Shown: positions 1 through 12,009, numbered from the stretch's first letter. The stretch is 64,000 nt of DNA from Vanilla planifolia (GCA_023846275.1 CM043872.1:28014670-28078669); one strand, 5' to 3'. The notes: generated by a model not told the origin, from the letters alone. Numbers and translations are program-made.

Positions 1-580
1 ATATTAAAAAATTATTTTTTTTATTTGATCATAATAGTGATTTTTAAACTATATTTAAGAATGTTTTTGTATATTTATTCTATAATTAGTTAATATAATT
101 AAGTAAATTTTTAATATTGGTATCTTTATTTAAAAAATATTAAGACATATTCTGTATATTAAAATATGCTTCTATATATTTAGTCATATCTTAAGTATTT
201 CACATATAACTAAAACAAAATTAATGTATAATTCATAATATTTATGTTTATTTTATTATTTTAAGAAATTTTTCATAATGATGGTTTTCTTACAAAATTT
301 AATTCACATCTATCAATAATTTAAAACTTAATTTATCTTAATTTAAGACAAACATTACTTTTTTTTTTTTGCAAAAACTCTTTTTAAAACTCACTAATGT
401 TAAATGTATTGATTAAGCCTATCATAACATTAACACCTAATTTTTATTAAATATAAAAGTCATTGTTATATTTATTTACTTACAATATCGATGATGCAAT
501 CTTGCCAACATCAAGGCCGGTCCGAATGGGATAGGGTTTAAGGAAGGTTTTGGCCACGTCAATTCCAAACGACGAAGAAG
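1..580. other. AT-rich upstream flank of the NFD6-like gene
   Basis: Strongly AT-rich DNA with many A and T runs up to about position 480, then a more GC-balanced stretch leading into the first ATG at 581. It should contain the promoter and 5' UTR of the NFD6-like gene, but I cannot place a TATA box or transcription start with confidence. The minus-strand reading frames over 476-762 are shadows of the plus-strand exon. Confidence 0.5.
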
Positions 581-892
581 ATGGCATCCGTCTGTCGTCC
601 CGCCGTGATCGCAACCGCCAGGTCCGTCCTCTTCGGATCCGGAATTGCGCTTCCGAAGTCTTTTCTGTCTAGAAGAGCTATCATTATTGTTTCTAGGTGA
701 GATGAAGGTCGTCGAGTCTCTTTCGATGTCATCCGCCATTCTCTTTTAACGCTATGTTTCATTTATACAGGCCTCTTTCTTTCGCATTGGGAGGCTTAGA
801 GTCAGCAAGTCCTCTCCACAATGCCATCGCCTCTGCCCGGCTTATTTCCAATTTAGCCGTTGACTCGTCCTGCTGGAGTTGGCTTTCGCAAG
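581..892 (+). CDS. NFD6-like: NFD6-like small mitochondrial protein (two clear exons, 3' end unresolved)
   Basis: Exons 581-696 and 771-892 join in phase (AG + G) across a 74-bp GT-AG intron and encode about 79 residues plus a tail. The N-terminus (residues 1-40) is rich in Ala, Ser, Arg and hydrophobics with almost no acidic residues, as expected for a mitochondrial presequence. The second exon carries the family core, including SPLHNAIASARL and a final WLSQ. This matches the plant NUCLEAR FUSION DEFECTIVE 6 family: small mitochondrial proteins whose Arabidopsis member is needed for polar nuclei fusion in the female gametophyte. Exon 2 ends in phase 1 at a GTGAGG donor, so a terminal exon is still needed. 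Candidates are an acceptor at 958-959 giving a tail of about 37 residues, or one at 11187-11188 giving a two-residue tail. Unspliced read-through also stays open to about 1023. The family identification is from remembered sequence pattern, not a search. Confidence 0.72.
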
Positions 893-1356
893 GTGAGGGA
901 ATTTATATCAATTTCGGTGAATTTACTTGGAAAATTTGTTCAAAATATTCTGTGTGCAGCAAGATTGTGGCTGTTTTGGCTCTCATCAGAATCTTTGATG
1001 TTGAGATCTATTTCTTTGTCTGAAAACATTGCATTTATGATCTTTTTTTTATCAATAAAGTTTTATTTTTAATGACATTTTTTTGTAAATTATTAAATTT
1101 TTTAGTAACAGCTTCATTGAATAGACGGTTCTAGGAATGTTTACTCATGGTACTCCTTGGTAGTTAATGGAGTTTTTTTTATGGCTCCAACTCACTAAAT
1201 TTGTTTTTACTATGGTATACATGACTTTCACATTTGCCTACAACAAAGTTTTCTACGGTATTTTTCTAGGATAGTTTTTAGAAACAATCATGCTTTAACA
1301 CTAATCACAGGCGTTATCAACTCTCCTAAAAACAATGATGATAGGGATAACGTTTA
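893..1356 (+). other. Intron or 3' region of the NFD6-like gene
   Basis: Follows the GTGAGG donor at 893. It contains a possible acceptor (TGTGTGCAG, ending 959) after which the frame stays open to about 1072. The rest is AT-rich and I recognise nothing else in it. Confidence 0.35.
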
Positions 1357-1860
1357 CCTTATTTTATAGTGTATTCATTATGGCATAGAAGTGCAAGCAA
1401 AAGGCACCTAGAAGAGAATTGCACACACACACATGCTAGTGGAGATAAAGTACACAAAGGGGAGTTGGAGGTAAGCCCATGTGAATGCCAATATTTTACT
1501 TGCATTGCATGGGCAAATCAATGTGGACGCCACTTTTTATGCAAACAATAACCCCCCCCCCCCCAACAAGCAATGCACGGAGGGTTCAAACTTGCGACCT
1601 TAGCTTTGATACAACTTATATGGCTTTAAGTACTACTAAGTATCCAAAAAGCAATTGTTGATAGGAAGTCATTTACTCTAATCTTATAGTGCATTTATCA
1701 TGGCCCATAAGTGCAAGCACAAGATACTTAGAAGAGAAGCACACTCACACACACGACTACGGGGTTAAAGTACACAAAGAGGAGTTGGATGCAGGTGCAC
1801 ATGAATGCCACTTTTTTGCTCATGATACACGATAGATTTACATGGATGCCATTTTTTCAC
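1357..1860 (+). repeat. Two-copy direct repeat, period about 320 bp
   Basis: The stretch from about 1365 to 1545 is repeated, imperfectly but in order, from about 1685 to 1860. Shared landmarks are the TTATAGTG start, CATAAGTGCAAGCA-type words, a CACACACAC tract, TAAAGTACACAAAG and a final GTGGACGCCA/ATGGATGCCA block. Between the copies lie a run of 13 C (1552-1564) and a segment (about 1578-1612) reading like the GGTTCAAAC...CTTTGATAC motif common beside plant LTR elements. Probably retrotransposon-derived non-coding DNA. Confidence 0.6.
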
Positions 1861-1879
1861 GTCAATAGATGGTGTTGTA

Positions 1880-3350
1880 AAGCTTTTTAAGGTGGGGACA
1901 CAAATTGATATATCAACCTAAGGGGAAGTGATTGATACCGAGAAGTTGGATGCGTGGTTGGATTAGTTGGAGATGTACTTCTCTATATGTGGGTGCAATA
2001 GTACAAATGAGATTGCTTTTGCAAGATTAAGTTCTTATTTGGTTTTTAAAATTCGCATTTTGTTAAGGTACTTTATAAAATACATTCATAAATTGGTTTG
2101 ATCAAATTTTGAAATACTTTTTCAATAAAGTTTTTAGGAAAAAAATATGAGGGAAACAAAAGATAATTTTGATCTTCTAAAATAATATTAAAAAAAATTC
2201 ATTTTACTCTCTATCAAAAAGTTAAAAATTACATTAGTTGTTTCATAATACTTATTATTTAATTAAGAGTCTTTGGTCAATGTGTTTATGAAATACACAT
2301 TTTTTAGTAGTACTTAATAATAGTTCTTTTTAAACCAAATTTTTGTTAATAAACTTATTGTTTAGCAGCAATTGTAGTGGGGTGATTGAATGATCTTTTG
2401 CACTTGGTTGCCATAGTTGCAGTTGGATTAAATTCAAGCCTTAGGGTAAATTTCTAGCTGATTGGTTATGGAGAAGCACATTGGAGGCATGAACTATGAC
2501 AACAGAGGGAGCATTTTATACAAGATTATATGATAATTGGGGAATCTAGATGGTCAGTCTCTCACTCTTTATAAATCTGGCAAAGAAAGGAATAATAACA
2601 ATGTGCTTTGCAGTTTTGTCTTCTCACATTTCCATAGAGCTTACACTTTTCTCTTGACCAATTTTAGCCATGCTAGTATGACAACTATAGCCATCAAGAA
2701 GAGGTATTGAGAGTGTGATGTGAGGTCAATGGAGGTTGCTTTTAAAAACAACAAGAAGAAGAAGGAACTATCAGATAATGAGTTTACCCAAAAAAGCTTT
2801 CTAATGCCATCATTATAAGAAATCTAGGCATTTCTACCAGGAAAGCTATAATTTGCATCTTGAACTCAGGCCACAACAAGGAAAGAAGGATGTTGAGAAG
2901 GGGGAAAATGTTGCTAACATTGTCATGAGTGGAGATTAGTTTGTAGAGGGGTTTAATGCACATGACCTTATCTTATCACTAATGTTGATAAATATGGGCA
3001 AGGGCAAAGATAATACGAGGAACCTAGGACTAGTATTCAAATTTGGGAGGAGTTATTTTTTGTTCAAATCCAAGTGAAGAAATTGGTGGATGCTATCTTT
3101 AACATTGCATGAGAATTTAGTTGTTACAAATTTGGTGGAGAGGCTTGGGTTAGAGATGATACTCCATCCAAGCCCACACACTTTGCGATGGATCCATATT
3201 GTTGCAAAGGGTGAGGTGTATATGGAGTTCATTAACGAGTTGTTGTGTGAGGTTGCTTTACTTAACATTAGCCAGTTGATCTTTGGTGTCCACTTAAGCT
3301 ATGAACAAGACAAATTACTTTTAAAGATAATTAAGGATGAAGTTTTGCAA
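1880..3350 (+). mobile_element. Decayed Ty3/gypsy gag and protease remnant
   Basis: Plus-strand conceptual translation, broken by stops, still shows Ty3/gypsy features. Around 1925-2045 it reads like the gag motif LDAWLDQLEMYF followed by NEIAFARLKL. Around 3090-3350 it reads like a retroviral-type aspartic protease, with NLVERLGLEMILHPSPHTL followed by a stretch where HILLGRP-like residues are expected. No intact frame covers the element, and an AT-rich insertion with inverted ends splits it at 2038. No LTR pair was found. This is dead transposon DNA. Confidence 0.55.
2038..2339. mobile_element. Candidate MITE, about 302 bp, with imperfect terminal inverted repeats
   Basis: An AT-rich block starts TTTGGTTTTTAAAA and ends in the inverse CTTTTTAAACCAAA. 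The outer 70-80 bp of the two ends pair imperfectly when one is reverse-complemented, sharing ordered blocks such as TTAAGTACT, AATAC/GTATTTCATAAA and TTG(A)CCAAA. It has no coding capacity and interrupts the gag-like remnant. I could not identify a convincing target-site duplication, so the superfamily is open. Confidence 0.45.
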
Positions 3351-3559
3351 TGAAGGGAAGGCTCTTCCACTTGAACAGGATCAATGCATGCAATATATGA
3401 GAGTTGTGGAAGGAACTTATGTTAGACATGCTAGCTTTTTTTGTAGGTAGAAGCATGAACAACGGCAAGTGGAGGAAGAGCACTTGGATTCCCTTGAGAA
3501 GAAAAGTCACGAATAATGATGGTGCACGCGATGTTAAGGTAAGCATCATAGGTGTTGAT

Positions 3560-3876
3560 GACATTTTGCCTTTCTTGTTGTAGTTTTGATTCTTAAAAGT
3601 GGGTCCTTTATTTAGAAGTGGTTTATCAATGGAGTCTTAAGAATTATTTACTTGCCTCTAGGAAGGCCAAGTGTCATTAGCACTTATGATTCCCTTGACT
3701 TCTTCTTGGGTTATGTTACTGCCATTTCCCAAGCTTAGACTCCATGTCGACAACTTTTTTTTTTTTGTGACACTTTGCCTTCCTCAATTGCATTTACGAG
3801 TCATAGAAGTGGGTCCCTTCTTTAGGAAGAGCTGTATCAAGGATGTCTAGAGGACTATTTAATGACCTTGAGGAAG
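3560..3876 (+). repeat. Two-copy direct repeat, unit about 107 bp, period about 209 bp
   Basis: The blocks at about 3560-3666 and 3768-3876 share GACA(T/C)TTTGCCTT, AAGTGGGTCC(C)TT, a TATCAA(T)GGA block and a closing TGAGGAAGG/TAGGAAGG segment. The spacer holds a T run (3754-3766). Non-coding, probably a degraded retrotransposon part. Confidence 0.5.
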
Positions 3877-6800
3877 GGTTCATAAGCCAAAGGTTGGGTT
3901 ATTTTAAGGTTGTTGATGTGGAGTTTGCATGATAACTACGTTGGATTAACTATATATTCGACGAATTTGAGATATTGGATGACTCATGGCTTGGTTTGTG
4001 AAGCTAACAAGTTAGCGTTAAATCTAAATTAAGGAGTAGCAAGATTAGGTTGAGAATCTAGGAGGTGGTGTGCGTGGTATTGCCAATTATCCAAGTCTAG
4101 GAGTTATTTCAAGTCAGGAAGTTATTGAGATTTTGATTTAACTTAAATTCAAAAATCTTGGATCAATGAGATTAGTTTGTTTTCTTTGGTAATATTTGAA
4201 TCTCATAATATCCTTTATTGAAAAAATAATTTTTCTACAAAAAGAGAAGAGGTGAATTGTACCTTATCAAATTTTAAAAACAATGAGTTATACAAGCAAT
4301 AGTGATTTTTGTAATTGAAGTTTAAAGATTTGATAATTTCAAGGAAATCCCTTAGTTGAACATAAATTTTTGTAAGAATGTAAAAATGAACATAAATATT
4401 TCAAATGGTTTGTTCACAATAATCCCCTATATCCACTCCTATTTCTAGCCCAAGTTTACACACTAAATCAAAAATTTTTTGTCACATGGTAGATGTGTGA
4501 AGAATTTTCCCATTACAAGTGCTTATTACAGGTGCATTTGGATGAGTTTGATAGTGTCATGTTGGAGAGTTGTCCAAAAATACCCTTTTTAGAAGTTGTG
4601 GTTGCTATCATTTGATGTTATAAGCTATTGTTATTCTTTAGAGGGCATCTCTTCCATCATGCCTAATTAAGGGTAAGACATCTATGCACATTATTATTTT
4701 CTTTCTATCACATTGTTCACTTGCTTTGGAATTAGTCGTTGGCTAGCTTGGCTGCCATCCATTGCCTTCCGATAGCTTCAATGGCACAGCTCCATCCTCA
4801 TTATGGGCCATTTGCTTGATCTTGTCCCTTGGTTAACTCCACCATCTGACACCTACCTTCTCTTATAGTCCTGTGGCACTTGTTTTCTTCGGTCACCTCC
4901 TAGCAGCCTAGATTACATTGCTTTTGCCAATTAGCAAAGGAAACTTTAACCAGGTTACTAAGTTCCATATTTGAATAAATAGTACGATTGGTTGCATCAT
5001 CAGTTGGACCAGTTCCTACCTTAGCTAATCCACAAGTTTAGCTTAAATTGTTTTTGAAATCCTTAGAGAATGCCAAAAATGCAGAAAATTCAGGAATGCT
5101 TGAAAAAAATCGGAACAATTTTAAAAAAATTGGTGTGTATTTGGGAGTAAAACAGACAAAGATTCATCTAAATTACTTATACTAAAATTCATCCAGATTA
5201 CATTGGCTTTATCTATGGCCATATTCATGCGAAATGAGTGGGTAGTTATATTTTATCGATAGATTATGTTGCCTTATTTTCTTAACATTTTTCATCTAAT
5301 TATAATTTGTAAAAATCTTTTGTTGTTATGATGGAGTTCTTTGTAGGCCACTCCATGATTAAAATATATGATGGTTGTATGGTGAATTTAATTTCTTCCT
5401 TTTTTGCCTATGAGCTTGTTGGGATAGCCCTTTCAGATAGTCTTAGATCATAATTATGTGGGTGCTAGAACTTTAATGTGGGTTGGGCCTTCAAAATTGC
5501 GATGGCAAAACATTTGATGGAAATACAATATAAATTAGTCCGTCAAGATTGTTCTTACCACTTAAAAATTGGTCATATTTTTTGTTGATCATTCATTTTA
5601 GTGTTTAAAGAACTTTTATGTTGCCCTTCTATTGAGTTACCTCATTTGTAATGAGTGCCTTGATATATGACACCATTAGTCATTTATGAAGGTCCATCCT
5701 CTTGATGATGTGTTATAAAAGAATGTCAATGCAACTTCATATGTTTAATGGTATGCCTCATAATTTTGAATTGGTGTTTTAACCTTACTTCATTCGGAGA
5801 GGTCTATCATATGTTAGGTATCAACCAACCTCTTATATCACACTACTATAATCATTGGATCTCAAGTATCTCTCTTCAATTGGAAATCCTATATAACCCA
5901 TTTTCTGTGATATCAACTATAATTTAGTTAGTTCATTCTCTTTGTTGTTGTTGCTCTAGCTTTCTACTTAGGAGGTGCTCCTCTTTCTTTTGAGGATTCA
6001 TTCATCTTGCTCTTGTTTGATAGTAATGTAATTTGACGCCTGTGTAAGACATTCTTCGTGGTGGCATGAATTTGGAAAGCAATATTGTGAAGTCTGTTAG
6101 GACCAAAGCATGCTTTAATCAAATTTGAGTGAGCTATTTTGACCTTCAATAATTTGTTTCAAAATCTTTGTTGGTGTATAATCTCGAACCATTCCCTTTA
6201 ATAAGGCAATGAGGGTTTAGCATCCAATGATGTCGATGAATAGATTGATTGTTAATGCGGTGTCAAACTCACCAAGGAATATATTGTGATGGATGCTCTT
6301 AAAAATGGGGATCATGGTCTTCATCAACTTGCATTGCAAAAGTCTTACCACAATTTCTAACAATAAGAGGGGATTGGGAAGGAATAAGCAAGGCATGGCA
6401 TTTGATGTCCTGAAAACTATACGAACTACATCCCATTTTTTATTGGTAGGTGTCATATAATGTTGTAATATACCAATCTTTATTTGGGTTGAGTGGACGA
6501 ACAACGATAATGGTTGTGAATCATTTTATTCCATCATCTCAAGAGTTGGCTAATGATTATTTGAGGCATTAATAGATATAAGTTAGACATTTGATCCTTT
6601 AAAGACTAGTTCGTGATGAACAATTGAAATTTCAAAATTACTAATAAATATTTGGAATTTAAATTTGTTAAATTGCTTATTATAAGTTCATATTCCAATT
6701 CCCACCAAGAAAATTTATTTTACCTTTAGGTGTGCATTAGATAGCGATTTGAATTGGATACAACAATAATAGAATTAGTGATTGAAGTGATCACCAAAAA

Positions 6801-8445
6801 TGCTTTTCACACGACTATTGTTTAAAAATTATAAGTAGCATGAAGCACTGAACATTACTAAAAATATCTATCATAATCAGAATCTCACAAAAAATAGAAG
6901 GGAAACACATGTACTTAAGAGTAAACTACACAGTTACAAACAATCCACCAATTAACGTAGAAAGAGAGGTCTAGATTGATGCTTGAGTTTCCCTAATCCT
7001 GAATTGGATACATTATTAATCTCAGCTATGGAATTTGGGTTTCATGTTGGAATGGATATGGTTGGTTGGATTTGAAGAGGTTTAGCGGACGGATCAAGAT
7101 CTAAGGGGTCAATTTTTGAAACTTTACAATGTTAAAGGAGAGAGAGAAAATGAAAAGAAAAAGAGAAAGTGAGGATAATACTAAATAATTGTTTTGAGGA
7201 CGCCTTTTCTAATCTTGAATCCTCTTTTGGACACCAATTTAGGAAATTGATTGGATTGGATTAGTGTCAATGTAGAAACCCGTTAAGTCAAACTTGTGGC
7301 AAAACCAAGAGGTTTTACCAAAATAATGTTTATCATTGAAATCTAAATGTTGTATGATTACAATGGATCTTTTATAAAGGTTTTCATGAACATAACTAAA
7401 AACTAATGGTGGGGTATTTTCCTTCTAAAATTGTAATGCACACAAAACCCTAAACTTCAAATTTTAATAATTGACTTATAGGTTGAGTGTTTTTCTTTAA
7501 AATATATCAAAGGAAAAGTAATGCAAAATCACCCAAAAAAGGAGTTAGATCTCAATTTCTTGCACAATCTAGCCAAGTAGCTATAATTTTACCAACGGAT
7601 AGCATTGGATGGTTGGCCATATCCAAGTTGACCACATCTTTGTGGTTTGATGTTGAGCTTTCAATGTTGATTACGTTGTGTAGTGGATGTGATAGATTGG
7701 TGTGCAATTTACTTTTGCACATGCCTCTTAAGATTGCATTACTATGCCCTCCATGGTTAGACAATCTTTGTGCATGAAGAAATGTGATTTGACATTGCCA
7801 TGTGCGGATGTGGTGTGTTGGAATGGTCAAGGATTTAATCGATGGAAAACAAGGATTGAAGTCAACTTGCATGAGTTGACAATGAGTAGGATCTATCATC
7901 GCCTAGAGTTAAAGTGGGATATTGACATGCCCCGGTGAAGTGTTACTCAAAAGTTGAATGGATGTGGTTGTTGGTGCCATCACCATGTGCAGAGGGTGAT
8001 GGATGTTTTGTTCTACAAGCTTTGGTCATCACTAGTTGTGATATGGAGCAAAGATTAACCGGTCTAGACAGAATCAGGTTGAGTACAATGACGAGCTCCT
8101 TCTTATGTGTGGATGGTGTTCAAACCACTACTCTTGCCTTTAAAACTTTTGGTTTGCTTGTCAAATCTTATAGAAGATGCCAAAGATGTTGAGGCGTGTT
8201 AGATAAAATTTTAAGGATTTGTTGGCATCTATAAGAAAAATAATTAGTAAATGGGAAAAGAAGAGTGAAGATTATATCTTAATAGAAATTTTTATAATGT
8301 GAAAGAGGTTGATGATAAATTCAACTATGACTAAACACTTTCAATTTCATGATATTTTCTCGTGAGTTTGATCGCGTGTCTTTTACCTTCGTTATGTGAT
8401 AATTTTAAGAATAACGTTTATGAGAACATTTTTTCAATGAAATAT
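3877..8445. other. AT-rich intergenic or intronic DNA, no supported gene
   Basis: Contains short open frames only (for example 5964-6149 and 6217-6504 on minus; 7487-7777 and 7935-8192 on plus). None shows a recognisable domain, organised exon signals or a good start context. Parts of 5600-6500 on the minus strand resemble worn-out pol-type retrotransposon text, but too weakly to assign. If the last NFD6 exon really is at 11.19 kb, this whole stretch is intronic. Confidence 0.4.
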
Positions 8446-8986
8446 AATGGAGAAGAGTTTATGCAACAAAGGAAATAAAAGATCAAGAAGGAAGGATGTG
8501 TATGCATTTTAAGGGAGAAAAAAGGGGTTCGCTAGCTACCCTAAAACTTTGCACACTTGCATAAAGAGAGGAGGGTTGTTTATACCTTTCTAGAGGGAGA
8601 ATATGCATTGGTTACTTTAGTTGTTTCAAAACTCCTTGTTCGCATGCATGTAATTTAACAATTTATCTAAATCATAAGCGTTAATGTTTTTATTCTATCG
8701 AAAGGCTTACGTATACAAAAAAAGATCTTGCCTTAAAAATTTTAAAATTAATAACTTTATAGTGTTCTTTATAATCTAAAATTAATCCAATAAACTTAAA
8801 ATTAGGAAGAAAACTAATAGTTTATGATAAGTTTAAAACTAAATTTAGATGATTAAATAATAAAATTAAATAATTTTTTTTTTAAAAAATTGTCTACATG
8901 AATTTAAAAAAATAAAATTTAAAATTTATTAGTTAATTTTATAGAAAATAAAATGTGTAAAATAATGACATGTGCATCCTACATCA
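8446..8986 (-). repeat. LTR copy 1 of the tandem array
   Basis: Runs from the AATGGAGAAGAG block to ...CCTACATCA, just before the polypurine-tract complement ACCTTCCCCACTT. Reading on the minus strand it would start TGATGTAGG, the expected TG of an LTR. Confidence 0.55.
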
Positions 8987-9356
8987 ACCTTCCCCACTTA
9001 AAATAAAACTTGTTCTCTTGTTTTGTTGTGTTGGAAGTATTGTTCTTGGGACTTGCGATATTTAAAGTTTGAGGGGTTGGCAAATTTGGAACGCAAGGGC
9101 ATTGTCAATCTTGATTGTGGGTGGTGGCTTTGCAATTATATGTTGGAGAACAAAGAATGAAGCTCTTGCTAGTTTGGAAGAAGTTATCTAGGTGAAGTTA
9201 GCTATGAAGATCATTGAAGAAGTGGCAAGCCTTGTCTCTAGTTCAATGTAGCTTGCGCGATGAGGTGAATGCTACCTAAATTATTGATAGTTGAGGATAA
9301 GATGTTGTGCGGATCATTGGTGTGGATAGAGTACGTCAAATCCCTATTTGATACCA

Positions 9357-9953
9357 GATTAGTGGAAAAGAGCATACACAACGAAGGAAATAGTAGATGA
9401 AGGAGAAGGAAAATTATCTATACCTTCCTAGAAAGTAAAAGGAAGTTGACTGCTTATGCCTTAAAAAATATCATGCAAGAATGTACAAAGAGAGTATAGT
9501 TTTCTGTGCTTTTCTAGATAACGAATAGTAGTCAGCCACCTCTTTTTTCTTAAAACATCATGTATATGTGCATATAACATAATTCAAGAGTTTATTCAAA
9601 TTATCAAACTTTTTTCTTATCCCATCAAAAAACTTATCTATAAACAAAGGCCATGTCATTTCAATTCAAAAGATAATATTGTTTTGTTAATCCTAATAAA
9701 TTAATATTAATCTAAATAAACTAATATTAATCTAGATAATCTTAAAATTAAAACTAAATAAACAATCTATGATAAATAACTAAATTTAAATGATTAAGTA
9801 ATAAGTTTAAATAAAAATTTGAATTGTAAAAAATATCTAAATGAATTGAAATTATATTTAAAATTTTAATCCAAGTAAATGAATTTTAAAAATTATCATT
9901 TGTTTTCCTAGAAAATGAAATGTACAAAATAATGATATTTGCATCATACGTTA
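9357..9953 (-). repeat. LTR copy 2 of the tandem array
   Basis: Lies directly after the primer-binding-site complement TTTGATACCA (9347-9356). It shares with the other copies a TACCTT(C/T)CTAGA block, a TTATGCCTT...ACATNATG block and a long AATAAATTAATATT-rich tail. Confidence 0.55.
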
Positions 9954-10336
9954 TTTGCCTTCAATTAGAAAAGAACTTGTTCTCAAGTTTTGTTGCAATG
10001 GAAGAACTATCGATAGAACTTACAATGTTGTTAAGAGTTTGGAGTGGTGGTGAATTTGAGTTGCAAAGGCTTAATCATTTTTTAGGCACGATGGAATATT
10101 TTCGATCTTTATTGTGGGTGGTGTTTGTCGGATTATACCTTACAAAATAAAGGACAAAGCTTCTATTAGTTGGTAGTTATCTTGAAACTGCGATGAAGAT
10201 TGTTGAAATAGAGACAAGCCTTGATGACATATCATGCTGTCTGTTGAAGATGATAGTGCAATGTTATCAAAGTTGAGCGCTAAGACGTGTAGATAATCGT
10301 CATGGACAGAACATTGTGAAACCTATTTTGATACCA

Positions 10337-10820
10337 AATTAATAGAGAAGATTGAATTCAGCCTACAAAGGTTTTGCATGCATGTTTGATATTTTTGAAA
10401 GACAGACAACTAATCTCTCTACTCTCTATAAACAAAGGATTGGTTGCACCTTCCTAGAGAAAAGAGGAGTTTTTCATTTATGCCTTCCAAAACATTATGC
10501 ACACATATACATAATTTAGAAATTTTTTCAAATCATTAACGAATATTTTTTGATTCTATTATAAAAATAATTATACAAAAAAAATGTCATTTAAATTTAA
10601 ATGTTAATGGTATCATGTTAATCCTAATAAATTAATATTTATCTAAATAATCTAAAATTTTAAAACAAAGAAATAATGTATAATAAATTTAAATTAAAAT
10701 TCAGTTAAAAACATTATTCCCATGAATTTTAATTATATCTAAATCAAATATTAAAATATTTCAATTAAGTTTTCAGAAAATAAAATATATGAAATAAAGA
10801 CATTTGCATTTTGCATTAAA
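10337..10820 (-). repeat. LTR copy 3 of the tandem array
   Basis: Lies directly after the second primer-binding-site complement (10327-10336). It has the same internal order as copies 1 and 2, including CACCTTCCTAGAGA, TTATGCCTTCCAAAACAT and TTAATCCTAATAAATTAAT. About 30 bp that look like the start of another internal region follow, then the similarity stops. Confidence 0.55.
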
Positions 10821-10850
10821 ATCATTCCTCTTTTGCTTTTGTTGCATAAT

Positions 10851-12009
10851 TAATTTCTTTTAAAAACCCATGGGAACACTTGCACTAATATGAAACCTTC
10901 GGCCTTTTCTTCCCTAGGTTAGGTCTTATTAATTTTTCTTTTACTTAGTCGTATTTGGTCTTCCCACCTTTTGTTTTAATTTGTATTGAAGGATCGCTTT
11001 GGAGAATTTTGCATTTCAAGTCTGTGCATGTGCAATATGAAAGAGATTTCATTATGGCATTTCTAGTCATAGATTGTTTGTTTGTTTTGATTTTGTTTCA
11101 ATTACATAACTGACCATCTTTTGCAATAATAAAATAATCAAACTTTGTGATGCTAAGTGGTCGACTGTGATTGGTCTTTTCTGCACAGCACCCTGACTTT
11201 TTGTGTTTTTTGGAAATATAGGGTTTGCTTTACCTTCCTGAGCATGCTATGCTAGCTTGTTGTGGAGCAACTTTTTACTGTTGCTTTTCTTCCATTGCGA
11301 GATGAAGTAACGTTATTCAGAAGCGTGATATTGTATTAAGAGATTGCAAAATTGTTATGTTTCTGTTACATATGTCATCTGAGCCAATTTTTATTGCAAA
11401 ACTAGTATTTCTTTCTTGGGATTTGTTTTAATTCTTTTTTTTTTATATGCTCACTTGTGTTAACTCTGTGTGTGGTTATATGGACTGTTTTAGCTTTGAT
11501 AGATGATGTTGAATACAAGGAAATATCTCCGATGTTGTGGGTGTACACGCAATTATTTCTCCTGATTTTATTTTTTGATTTAATAAACTTTGATTTAATA
11601 AACTATGTAAGCTATGATAGACTAGTTAATTTGATGTGAGCAGATATCAATCCCAAAATAGAAGTTGAATATCATGCTAAAATTTTAATTTTCAATTTGA
11701 TTAATCTTACCTAGTAAGCTAAGACTTTGGGTTGATGTGATTCATAAAATAGTGCATGAGCCCAACTTAATTACACCATTGACATATTTTCTTGAACAAG
11801 ATGGTTCTGCGCCCACCATATTCTTGATAAGTGATTTTTATTCTTGCCCTGAAGGTCAACTTGAAAGCTGAAGGTTGTCTTCAAAGGTGTAATGACTCTT
11901 GAGGTGTAATCATATGCCTTGTGGGGTCCTTTTCGAAAGCTGATATGGACATTAAGTAATGGCTAAGAGTCTCACTTGAGACTTAGCATGGCCTTGAGAT
12001 GTTTGCAAT
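10851..12009. other. Non-coding stretch with a possible distant last exon of the NFD6-like gene
   Basis: Mixed-composition DNA, less repetitive than its flanks. At 11181-11188 CTGCACAG is a good splice acceptor. Joined to the phase-1 donor at 892, the following CACCCTGA would give two residues and a stop at 11194-11196. The DNA after it (to about 11640) could be a 3' UTR. This is inference from splice phase plus faint recall that related transcripts use a GCACCCTG-type terminal exon. Confidence 0.3.

Larger units (their letters stand above)
8446..10850 (-). mobile_element. Tandem short LTR-retroelement array (LTR-internal-LTR-internal-LTR-partial)
   Basis: Three related blocks of about 480-600 bp (8446-8986, 9357-9953, 10337-10820) alternate with two related internal segments of about 370-385 bp (8987-9356, 9954-10336); a partial third internal follows to about 10850. 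Read on the minus strand, each full internal begins with TGGTATCAAA (complement of 9347-9356 and 10327-10336), close to the plant tRNA-Met primer-binding site TGGTATCA. The first internal ends in a purine tract (complement of 8987-8998) next to an LTR that would start TGATGTAGGATG and run inward. Neither internal encodes a recognisable protein. Small non-coding LTR elements that share an LTR in tandem arrays are typical of the TRIM class; these LTRs are longer than usual for TRIMs. Copies are clearly diverged, so the array is old. Confidence 0.6.

Noticed and set aside
5600..6510. Possible minus-strand Ty1/copia pol remnant
   Set aside because: Conceptual translation gives scattered fragments (for example KHMKLH followed by a stop) that could fit a copia RNase H, but the match is too short and broken to claim.
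7487..8192. Cluster of plus and minus frames of 64-115 codons
   Set aside because: No recognisable motif, no consistent splice junctions between them, and the AT-rich flanks look like old repeat DNA.
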